Below, one piece after another: positions 23,101 to 33,311 of a stretch of DNA of 64,000 bases (the first letter of the stretch is position 1; each line of letters begins with the position of its first letter). A program made the translations under genes and the position numbers. Where the stretch lies: the NCBI RefSeq assembly GCF_010093535.1, contig NW_022985192.1, positions 479,369 to 543,368 on the forward strand, in the 5' to 3' direction. Source of the stretch: Lindgomyces ingoldianus. Lineage: Eukaryota > Ascomycota > Dothideomycetes > Pleosporales > Lindgomycetaceae. The notes under the pieces are model-generated. The model was not told where the DNA came from and did not search any database. It saw nothing but the letters and a program-made list of their open reading frames with translations.

Positions 23101-23846
23101 CAGTAGACAAATGGAAGCAAACTCCATTCATGCGAGCGGCGCGCAATGGCCATGAATGCATATTGAAATTGCTATTGACAAGATCGGACGCGCAACTTAA
23201 TATGAAAGATTGCACCGGATGGACCCCGTTGATTCTAGCAGTGAGAGAGTCGCACGAATCCGTGGTCGAGTTTCTTCTGGGAAACCCAACGACGGATCCA
23301 AACCTCGCAGATACGAATGATCGAACACCTTTATCCTGGGCGTCACATTTGGGCCGAGATTCCATTGTGCAAAAGTTGCTCGCTAATACGAGGGTTTTGG
23401 TGGATTCGAAAGATACCAATGGCGCAACACCCTTGTCATGGGCTGCGAGGAAGGGCCACACGGAAGTAGTGCGACTTTTACTAAATGCCAACGCGGATAT
23501 CAATTCAGAAGATAATAAGTCCAACACACCAATCTTCCTAGCTTCAAGAAATGGGCACGTTAATGTCGTTGCGCTGCTTCTAGAAAGACATGCGAATGTA
23601 GAACATGAGGAAATGCTTGCATGGTTCGCTAGCCATATGCCGGCATCGCAGGAGGAGTACAAGATCGAGGAACTTCTCCGTCAAAGGATCCCTTCAATTG
23701 TAGGCCATATATATGGGCTTGACAGCTTATTCTTCCCAGTTCCAAGCGCAATGTCGGTCGCTCTTTCGACGCAGATAGTTTTCCCAACGATAATCGGAGC
23801 GAGCAGCCTAGGCCAGCAAGCATCGACCCAAATGATATCACCTTGA
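20148..23846 (+). CDS. NLR-like protein: HeLo-like N-domain, NACHT NTPase, ankyrin repeats (1186 aa)
   Basis: Exons are 20148-20260, 20312-20608, 20650-21447 and 21494-23846 (introns 51, 41 and 46 nt; phases agree). Residues 1-137 (GYGFGDIAKAIELAHALQER ... QLWKRLRFEPKKV) resemble the fungal HeLo-like STAND N-terminal domain, which in relatives triggers membrane-active cell death or regulated oligomerisation. NACHT follows: Walker A GDAGAGKTT at about 195-203, Walker B YVVVDGLDEC at about 294-303, then VKILVSSKP and a winged-helix-like region to about 600. From about 633 to 1110 there are roughly 13-14 ankyrin repeats with consensus such as TPLSWAAxxGH. The key NTPase motifs are present and the frame is open, so it looks functional. 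Such proteins act in fungal non-self recognition; the ligand is unknown. The repeats differ from each other and are not a recent expansion. Confidence 0.92.
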
Positions 23847-25323
23847 GTATCTTCACTCTCGCAACCTGGGCCATAATAACGTCAGCCATTTGTCTTACTT
23901 TCCTTCTAGAGCAACCTTCCTGCCACGTTCACTGTCAATCTCGACTAGAGCCTCCCTAGAATCTTTCCCTTGAAATTAATCGAAGCTGTCAAGCGGAATT
24001 GATCCGCGTATGTCTCTTCGACTTAAGACCCCAGTACTAGCAGAGTTCGAAGAAGGCCTTTTATGGGATAAGGTCGAGCATGGGTCTTGGCAAAGCCAGG
24101 GTAGTGAAGCGAGGCGCCTTACCCGGAAGTGAAGCCTCCATTTCCTGATGCAGTTTCCCATGCAACAAAATAACTCAGGTATTACGGGGTCAGGCTTGGC
24201 TGTCGGCCTGAAGCTTTGAGGCAGGAATCGTGGCGCAGCGTACGGATAGGATAAATTACGTCGGAGAAAACGTCTCTAGGCTGTATTTGCAGTCCGCCTC
24301 CACTCGCGCGGTGGATTTTGCGGCAACCAATAGCATGAGTTACGTGCGACCAGGGTGCGGAAGGAAATAATGACGAGAGGGCGCGAAATCCCGACACCGA
24401 TTTTGCACGCGACTGTACTCTTGTTCCATGTTGCTCCAAGGTGTTGCTTAGGCATATGGCTGCCATTTCCACCATCGGCTTCTCCGAACCCAGGCCTAGG
24501 CAACAACCATGTTGCCACATCGATGACTCCAGGCCCTCAGCTTGACCCCTTTGTTGTCGTAACATCGAGTCTCTTCTTAGTTCAAGGCATCATCATTATG
24601 CCTAATCTATGCCGCGGTTCGTGCTTTGGTGCGTGCAACGTGTAGAGGGCTCCAGGGGAAGTGGGTCTGGCCAATCAGAAAGCGGCATAGTCATCGCACA
24701 CCAATCTAGGTAGAGCGACCGAAACTGAGTCAACATTATGTTATCAGAGTGTGGATGATGACTAGAGTTCAGTTAATCTATCCTATGCCTTGCTGGAATT
24801 AGGGAGAACCTCAACAGGATACAAGTTTTTGTCCTAATGCCAAATCACCCCGACCATGTGCCACGTTAAGGTGATAAGATATAGTTAGGAAAAATCATTA
24901 TGAGGACTGTTAAGATGGAACAATATCAACAGGTCACCTTTTGAGGAATTAGTTGAAACTAACAGGGCATCCTCATAGGTTGCTGTCCATTCATTTGTAC
25001 CTTCGTGAAGTTAGCAGCAGCCAAAACTGGAGGTGAAGATGACAGACACTCATAATGCAAGAAATAATCGTGTTGCCATCCTTAAAGATCCGTAACTGAC
25101 CAAATGCCACCGCATCCTCAAAGGCGTCTCTAACTTCATTTGCTTCATTAACCGAGCACTATTAGCTTAACCCAAACTGGTGTGATAATATGCTTCATTT
25201 CTAATGCAAACGCTAATTCCTTCCAAGTTTCAAACGCCAATGCCTACAGTACAGAGTATCCGAGCACCAAAACTGCCTGGTCCAAGTCCTTACCATGGTA
25301 TTGACTCCCTGGTAACGATCCCG
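23847..25323. other. Intergenic 1.5 kb with dispersed-repeat copy B
   Basis: No gene recognised. It holds copy B of the dispersed repeat and AT-richer sequence towards the p24 gene. Confidence 0.45.
24230..24417 (-). repeat. Dispersed repeat, copy B (inverted relative to copy A)
   Basis: The reverse complement aligns with 11755-11929 in the same block order, including an identical 20-nt core; elsewhere identity looks like roughly two thirds by eye. Partial similarity may continue to about 24560. The two copies are inverted and 12.3 kb apart. Confidence 0.7.
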
Positions 25324-26161
25324 TCAGGTAAGTTTTTGTTTGATGAAGAAAGCGCGCAAATGTGATAGTTGCCATGCGCAGGTGACGCCGAGAATCGCAA
25401 GCTGGATTAAAGTCCATCGGACGACGCGGGCATTCGTGGATTCGGATTGGTCTCGGAATTCGGCTTCACGTTCCTGTAGAAAAGCAATTAGCATCTGTTT
25501 CTCCTAAATTGCGGTGTAGAAATTGGACTGGGATAAGTAGAGAGACTCTATCCCATACTCTTTGGAACACCTGTTCCCTTCTAATGTCCTGCAACCTGCC
25601 ATTCAAGTCCCGCACTTTCTGTACGATATCATCAATCTTGCCCTTGTCCGTGCTCTCAATCTTGCTCGTTTCGCCAATGACCAAGTCCAATTGGAACTTG
25701 ACTGTGCCGTGAATGCCCGATGAGCCTAACCAGCCTCCACTGGAGGCTACGTTCTGAGGTGTGAAGCAGAGCCGGTGCTCACCCGAGTCGGCGGCGGAGA
25801 AAGTAAGGCGGCCTTTGCTGGAGCCCCTCTGGGCAATGACGCGGTGGTTATTGTCGAAAACTTCCTCGACGGTGATGAAGACGCCGACGTCAGGTTTTGC
25901 GATGTAGGACTTTGCTTGGTCGTCCCAGACTGAAGCCTCGTAGTGACCTGGAGAGGTTGATTAGTTTTCCGCACAATTCAATCTCTCGAGCACGCTGCAG
26001 AGCTAGAAAGGGTTGTGCAGTGTGGGTATCATACCAACGACCAGTGTGTCCTTTGGTAGCTCCTCGAAGAAACACTTCTGCGCCGCACCGTCAATGTAGA
26101 AGTACAAAGCCTGTGAAGGGATCACCAGGGCGGCAAGGGAGAGGAGAGACAGAGACCACAT
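25324..26161 (-). CDS. p24 family cargo receptor (emp24/gp25L, GOLD domain)
   Basis: Exons are 26161-26035, 25947-25559 and 25473-25324, giving 221 aa; introns are 87 and 85 nt. A signal peptide ([18 protein letters not shown]) precedes the GOLD domain (about 20-125) with [27 protein letters not shown] and the paired cysteines of the family. A coiled coil follows ([20 protein letters not shown]), then [10 protein letters not shown], a TM segment ([15 protein letters not shown]) and a short tail FFIKQKLT with the FF and basic residues that bind COPII and COPI coats. The protein cycles between ER and Golgi and sorts cargo such as GPI-anchored proteins. I do not assign the subfamily (Erp, Emp24 or Erv25). 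Confidence 0.94.
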
Positions 26162-26965
26162 ATTGGCGGTTCGATCGTTTCGCCAGAGGGTTGTGGTATT
26201 GCGTAGCAGGCGTCGTTGATATCTTGAATTCGAGAAACCAGGTGTCCCATTGTCGGGGTTGCGTGTTCCAAATTCGGCTAAAGCAACACGTGATTACCAC
26301 CTCTCCTTTCTGCTCGCGCGTTTTCAAGTCAACATCACCACTGCAAGCACTTGTTTAAGGCTATCTAATACCTGTGCCACTATTAACTTCTATCGGGTAA
26401 TTGATTCCTTCCTCATAGAAAAGTATGTTAAAGTTAGCTAGCTCCTATCCACTGCCCTTCTAGGAATCGCGTCGTGGCTTCCCGCCGCTCTTCCATTTGA
26501 TCTAACCCTAACAAACCCATGCATTTCCGTCTCTTATATTCGAGTCAGTATTTGGTAGCTATGAGGCCATAATATTGTACGCTCTGCACTCTGCGAAGCT
26601 ATACCTACCTCCGCCTAAACCGACCCCGCATTATCCAAGAGCAGGCCGAAGCTTTGACTGGGGATAACCTAGGCAAAGAGCTTCGAGCGCCTTTTCATTT
26701 AAGAGGTGCTCATACGCATGTTGGATACTTTCTTCTGCGGCTCTGCCATTGTTTATCGTGGCTCATCCTAGTGTGTCTCCCCTCAAAACATATCTGACAA
26801 AGTCGATTCAGTCCTCGTCTCTCAGTTCCCGCGATTTTATGATTCTAAACTGTTCAGCTTTTCTTTACGCGCAATAGGCACTGGACAACTCGTATCCCGG
26901 CTGTTGTAGTAGAACCGAATTAGAGGCTTTTTCTCACTACATCTATGTTATTCATACTCTTCATC
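26162..26965. promoter_or_regulatory. Divergent promoter region between p24 and SDR genes
   Basis: About 800 bp between head-to-head genes with no recognisable gene. No specific element is confidently assigned. Confidence 0.4.
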
Positions 26966-27966
26966 ATGTCGCTTTTCCACCCGGACGCATCAGCATTCAC
27001 CGACCTCATGTCCAGTACCAAAACTGTCATCATTACAGGAGGTTCCTCGGGCATTGGCCTGGCAACAGCAACTCTTCTCTCCCAGCTAAATCCAAAGCAC
27101 AACCTGGTCCTCATTGATCTGAAAGGCCCGCCTTCCACATTCAAACACGACTGCTCCCGCCTCCTAGTTCATACCTGCAACATCACATCATGGAAATATC
27201 AGCGAGCGGGTTTTGAAGCTGCGTATGCAAAATTTGGTCGCATCGATGCTGTCTTTGTGAATGCTGGTATCGCAGAATACCAAGACCAGTTCTTCACTGA
27301 TCATCTAGATGCGGATGGAAAATTGAAGGAACCAGATAGGAGGGTGCTTAATATTGATATGGATGCTGCTTCGGACACAACAAAACTAGCGATTCACTAT
27401 TTGAGGAAGAACAAAGAGGGCGGACAGATTACGATGACGGCCAGCCTGGCAGGATATCTGGCCAGCGCAGGTGCTCCTCTTTACTCTGCTGCTAAGCATG
27501 GTAGGTTTACACTATTTCCTATCCGAAGTAAGAAATAAGACCTGATTAGTTACTCATAGGTATTGTCGGCCTCATGCGCGCTCTTAAGCAGGAGTGCGCC
27601 AAAGTCAACATCGCCGTATCTGTAGTTGCACCGGCTATCACTGTAACCCCCATCATTTCCTCCGGCAACCGTGAGACCGGTAAATCACCGGAACAGTATG
27701 CAAAGGAGATGGCAATCCAGGGAGTACCGATCAATAAGGTTGATTCGGTCGCCTTGGCGGTGTGCTGGCTATTCAACGAGGGAAAGGCAGCGAATGGAGC
27801 GGGTATCTTTATTCAGGGTGATAAATTCGTGGACTTAGAGAGAGGATTGGCGAAGACGAGGGAGCAATGGATGAGCAAGGAGATGTTGGATCTCTTCAGA
27901 GGCGGACGAAAGGCACCATTGTTTGTTAGATTGGACAGCGAATTCCCATCTAAGCCAAGGTTGTGA
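26966..27966 (+). CDS. Short-chain dehydrogenase/reductase (15-hydroxyprostaglandin dehydrogenase-like)
   Basis: Exons are 26966-27500 and 27560-27966 with a 59-nt intron (GTAGGT...ATAG), giving 313 aa. The cofactor motif TGGSSGIG lies at about 25-32 and the acidic loop after beta-2 (LVLIDL) suggests NAD preference. NAG is in VFVNAGIAE, and the catalytic Ser and YxxxK are in MTASLAGY and YSAAKHG; the intron splits the codon after the active-site Lys. I chose the ATG at 26966 because it has A at -3 and the N-terminus (MSLFHPDASAFTDL) matches the usual start of this fungal group; 27008 is the alternative. Substrate unknown: small alcohols or secondary metabolites are typical. Confidence 0.93.
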
Positions 27967-30900
27967 TTATTCTAATTCAAGTTCTTTCCTTTGTACTTTG
28001 ACACTTGGATCTGTGGAAGCCACATCACCCTATCCTATGAGACCTCGGCCCTTGGTTCTTAGGACTGACTATTTTCACCCTTTCGGCATGTAGTGGTCTG
28101 GCAGCTCAATCCCCACACAGCGACCTTCTAGGTTTTAGTAATCCCCCGTAAAACTATATATGCGAGACTCCTCTGCAACGCAGCATGCCCAAAAATAACT
28201 TCAGCGTTCGGAAAGATTGTTATCTCGTCCTCGTATCCTGAGATATAGATCGTATCAGCTTTCGTATCGTTTCCTGCCTCACCATCTTATCGACCTCAGT
28301 TTTTATTCAGCCACGTCTAAAATCAAGTTCAGCATCATCCTGGCCGTCGATTCTCGGAAATGTTTCAGCTCTCTCCCGTCCCGCTCCTTGTCCGGCCGAT
28401 CCTTGTCAAATGTGCCACAGCATCACCCCTTCCCGAATACATATTTCACCACATGACCGTAGAACAGCAATCGGGCTTTGTGGCCCCGATCCTCGCTCCA
28501 CAATCAGCTCTTAAGATAATGGGCTATTAAATAAATGGATGATAGAAGAGCGCCAAATTCCTTTGCACCCATTTCGCTATTTATGGAGTATCACGACGCA
28601 TGTTTGCTTTCTTTCTCTTAAAATACCCTTATGGTCTAGTTCAGGTACATGCTTGAAGACGACGCCCTGCGCCTGAAGTTATAATGCTTCTAATCTAGAT
28701 CAGAACGTCGGAGCGAATATCCGCTGCAAAAGACACCCCAGTCCCGTCAAGGTAGCAGCGCATTACATCACAGAGCAGGGCATCGCGCATCATCGCGTTG
28801 CCGCATCTACTTGCTTTCTGCAACGTATGACGAAATGTAGCACATAAATCTTGGGTAGCATTTCATCTCTCTTGTTAACAACATTCCTTCATCTAGAAAC
28901 TCTCAAGTGCTTACTTCAAGGTTAGCCAGTAACATTTCCAGCATCGGCAACAGGTTTAAACAAGATACCGATCTCATAGCATAGCTCAATTATCCATTAG
29001 CATAACACACATTAGGGGAGCTCGGAGCTACCTACTATGACCATTGAACTGTTCAGGCCTCCGACTCTTGTTCCATCTCTCTAGCACTTTCATCCAAATA
29101 GATTGGTCCGGTACCCATAGATGGCAGATCTGATTCAGCGCAGTACCACTTCTCATTTCCCGCCGTATTCTACTACATGTTAGCACAGGTGAGGGAACAT
29201 GAGAGGGGTGATTCATAACAGGTCTTTGCAACTGGCTAACGTTCTCCAATATTCTAGCAAGAGATTTAACGAGTTAGGCCGATTCTATTTAATTTCACAC
29301 TATCTGTGCTAACATGATGTAGATAAATCATCCCCTGCTAGAAATCTAGCCTCTTTCTGACCGACTACGATTGAAAATTGGACCTGAGCTTCTTGAGAGG
29401 CGATGAGCGGTAACTCCATTTGGAAATGTCCTCTGGGCTTAGGAATGCTAGTCTCCAGGTTTATAGAGTCGTTGGTTGGTAACAACCAATGCTTCGATAG
29501 CTATTCCCTTTCGCTGTGAATTAGACCATAGCCTAAGGAACCCAGCGCCCGGGCATGATAGCAATCTAGATTGCGCAGAAGGTGTTCGAGCTCTCGATTG
29601 GCGAGGGACACAAAGGAGCGAGTTCAAAGTGTTCAAACATTCGGTCTTACCTATACAATATGTTCATGGCCCTCCTTCAGTCACAAGTATCTCTCACTTG
29701 TTTGGTATATTCTCAGCTCAAGTACAGATCACAGCTTTTCAGGTTTACTATCCTATATGTATACTTCACAACCACTGGTTCTAATTGGGCTTTGCATCAG
29801 CTGCCTGTGTGGTGGTGAATTCCACTTCGCGTTATACACAAACATTCAAGTACCAACAAGCCTTCCATCCACCGCCCTTTCCTTCATCGCACTTAAGCAT
29901 CATGGCTTTTACCTTCGCCGTCGCTTTGCGTATAGCAGTTCCACCACTAATCATTAGATTATCCGCATAATATGCTCACGATTTCCGAATGGAACAACGA
30001 TTCTCTATAAAGACAGCGGAGGATTGCAGACGAGAAAGATAACAGGACTATGAGTCCTCTGGACACTCGCTTTGATTGCAGTAACTGCCTTGAAAGAATC
30101 CAAGCATTCCTGTTAATGTGCCGTGGAGGTTGTACGACATCTTAAGATTTTGATCATCTAACCCTACGTAGAACAGACATGCCTGAGGCAACTCAGGACA
30201 GAAATTTGCACCCAGTGAACAGTCTTCTAAATCCAGGGAGGAGGAATACTAGACCTGCTCTATCCTAATTATGTTCAATGTTGGGTTAAAACACGTTGTA
30301 AACAGACTCACTAACCCTCTTAAACTTGTAATCACTAAGTTAGCTGTATAGCCGTCCTAACCTGTTGTTAACTGCCGATCAACGCCTCATCTCTAAAGCA
30401 TGCAGTTCCATGTCGTAATCGCCTTCTCGGCCCAAACAATCGCCCGATCCCAATCCACCGGATTGGAGTTATATCACCACACAGTAATCGTTTGAAATCT
30501 CAAACCCAGAAGCGAAATTACGCCTCTCCGCCAAAATGTGGCCAAAGGGTTCCAACCGAGAGGCCAAAACCTAAACAATTCGCTTCTAAAATTATTCGCT
30601 ACGATTCATTCCGCATGAATTCTGGCCAGTTCGGCATGCCGTTTCCAGTGGCAGGACGAAACAAGGCCTGCACTTCCCGAACCCTAGTGGTCGACCTCGG
30701 ACCCTAATCCCGCCACGCGACAGCCAAACTCATGCGTTTCCGTTGAAAGTTTATGAAAGGGTGTGGCGGAGTCAGGTTCCTGGGATTCAGAATGCTTGCT
30801 CCCTCTTCCCTCGGGACGGGATTGGGAAAAGAGTATATGCCTTGATGAAACGTCGACAGTCGGTGATTACAAAGTTGGATGGACAGATGGCGAACGCCTC

Positions 30901-31690
30901 GCTAAGGATTCTGAACGTGCACGGGTTCGACAAATCATCACTAACAGGAGAGGATTGGTCTCAGAGATGTCTGTGTGTGCATAGAAAGGATCGTTCGGAG
31001 CAATTTAAGTTGCAACTTGGCCGTGGCCGCCAGGGCTACGCCGGGTAAATGATTTGCAAAACTTAGACTATTGACAATGAAGATCAAGAGCAAATAGGGG
31101 AATGGATGGAGAAGAAACTGCGCCACAGGAAGATTGCCAACGAAGGAGTGTTCAAATCGCCAAAAAAACTTCAGTGGATATATTGGTTCGAGGCTACATT
31201 TCGTTCAGAACGCAAGTCTTTGATGATAATGCATGTGTGTGAAATGCTGAATGATTCAACTCCGCCGCCATGCCTGATGGGCCTTTTCTAAAACACATGG
31301 GAACAAACAAGTTGGAAATATGCAAGAAGAGAAGATTCGTGACGCATGGCATCAAAACATTGAACAGTTCGGCCACTGGTTCCGCCCCATGACGGTACAT
31401 TTGGGTTCGCGTGAATCTGTAAGAAAAGACAAGGATTGTTATTGTCGTGCAACCTTATAAGGACTGTCTCTTGGCTTGTCTTTCCTCTCATCCCGCCCAC
31501 GAAGCCAACCCCAACACCAAACCCTGTATCCGCCCGCGGAACGGAAACAGCAGCCCAACACAAAGAATAGGATCAAGAGATCCGACGTAAAAAGGTATGT
31601 GCAAGAACCCCTGGCTCATGAACGTAGACATACCGAGAAGAGAAACTGAATCCAATCCTCAAATCCCCTCAACCGGAAACCGCCAGGCGC
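27967..31690. other. 3.7-kb stretch without a supported gene
   Basis: Many short ORFs are present on both strands, none with a motif or consistent splice chain. Base composition is mixed, with AT-richer parts near 28.9-30.4 kb. A non-coding RNA cannot be excluded. Confidence 0.45.
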
Positions 31691-33311
31691 TTAGAAGAAG
31701 CGGAAGCGACGATAGCCACCGTAGCCACCAGTGGGAGTACCAATGGGTGCCGAGGAGATGACTGACGTTTCAGCAGGCAGGGCAGTGCTCGATGGCACTT
31801 CGGAGGGAACGAAAGAAAAGATCGGAACGCTAGTAGGAACATCGACGCCACTAGCGGACGATGCGGGGAAGGAGAAGCCTCCAGTTGGCCCGATGGGCTT
31901 TGTGAAGGTCACAAAGCCGGTTGAGCCTCCAGTAGGGAGGATGACAGTGCTGTTACCCATGGGGTAGGGCACAGTAGGGACAGCAGTACCGGTGGGGAGA
32001 GCAGTGCTGACGTCCTCCTCAACGACAGAGGTGGAGCTGACTGGAGTCTCAACGACGCCAGCAGTCTGTTATCATTAGCAAATGCCGTTATAATTTGGCC
32101 CAATCTGAACTTACGACAGTGACAGTCTCCTGAGCGGTGACCGTGACGGTAGTTGGAGCAGCGCACTCGCCGCCAGCAGGACCGGTGGGAACAACACCGC
32201 CTGGGCCAGTGGGAACAACACCGCCTGGGCCAGTGGGGATAACGCCGCCTGGGCCAGTAGGAACCACTGAGCCAACGGCCTCAACCGAAGTGTCACTAGG
32301 AGACGGGTAGACGGTGATGTACTTGGTAGTAGTAGAGGTAGAGGAGACAGTCGTGGTGCCAGTTGGGGTGTCGACGGCGCCAACGCTGGTTGGGAGACCA
32401 GTCTCCTTCGGGCCGCCTGGCTTGGTGATGTAGATCGTCTTGTAAACAGTCTCAACTGAAGTCTCGACAATCTCTTGCGTGGTTTCGCGGGCAGTCGAGC
32501 TAGCACCAACACTGTAGGTAACAGTCTTGGTGATCAAGTGAGTGATCATGGATGCCGGAGTCTCAGAAGCGACGATAACAGAAACATCAGACGAAGCTGC
32601 GGGAAGGCCCGATGACTCAACAACAGAGCCTTGGGCAACACCAGTCTCAGTTGCAGGGCATACCGTGGTGGCAACGGCAACAACGCTGGTGACGAGGACG
32701 GTTGAGCGGGCTGGGCAGTTGGTCACGGTCGAAGCGCAGGATGTGACAGTGAATATTTGGGTAGAGTAGATGACTGAGGTAACCATGTCAGGGGAACCAG
32801 TTGAGTTTGCGGCACCAGTCACTGGGAAGGAGAATCCAGTGGTGGGGAAAGTCGGGGCCGCGGTTGTGGCGAAGGTTGGTAGACCAGTTGACTCAACCCC
32901 GACGGAGGATGGGTAGACACCGGTTCCAGTTCCAGGGAAGGTTGGGATGCTGCCAGTGCCAGGGAAAGTGGGGAAGCCAGTGCTCGTCTCAGCAGGAAGG
33001 GCACTGCTATCTGGGGTCTCAACACCAGCGCTGGATGGGTAGACGGAGGTTCCAGTGCCAGGGAAGGTGAAGCTGGGGAAGGCCGAGCTGGGGTCGGAGA
33101 TCACAACGGGGGAGGATGTCTCGACAGGTAGAGCGGTGCTGCTTGGTACTTCGACCGGGACGGAGCTGTTGGTGAAACCAGCAGGGCTTGCAGAAGAAGA
33201 GCCGCCATATCCACCATATCCATACTGCCGGCGAGCATGTCGGCGTCCATGAACACCAGAGGCATCAGCCACCGCCAAAGCGGCGAGGAAAGCGGCAGTA
33301 AGCTTCATCAT
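31691..33311 (-). CDS. Ser/Thr-rich secreted or cell-wall protein with PTGPGG repeats, 523 aa
   Basis: Exons are 33311-32115 and 32065-31691 with a 49-nt intron. A signal peptide (MMKLTAAFLAALAVADASG) is followed by basic sites (RRHARR) suited to Kex2-type cleavage and then QYGYGGYGG. The body is rich in Ser, Thr, Pro and Val. It has repeated phrases such as PSSTALPVETS and FPTFPGTG, a Cys-bearing segment (TSCASTVTNCP, TTVCPATETG), and four tandem VxPTGPGG-type octapeptides near residues 345-380. The C-terminus ends GGYGGYRRFRFF, echoing the N-terminal YGGYGG and basic motif. I see no GPI signal, so it is probably secreted or trapped in the wall. No catalytic domain is visible. The start could be the second Met. 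The low-complexity composition makes homology claims unsafe. Confidence 0.85.

Noticed and set aside
22955..23662. 235-codon minus-strand ORF
   Set aside because: It lies antisense to the ankyrin repeats of the NLR, and its composition follows from the coding strand's codon bias.
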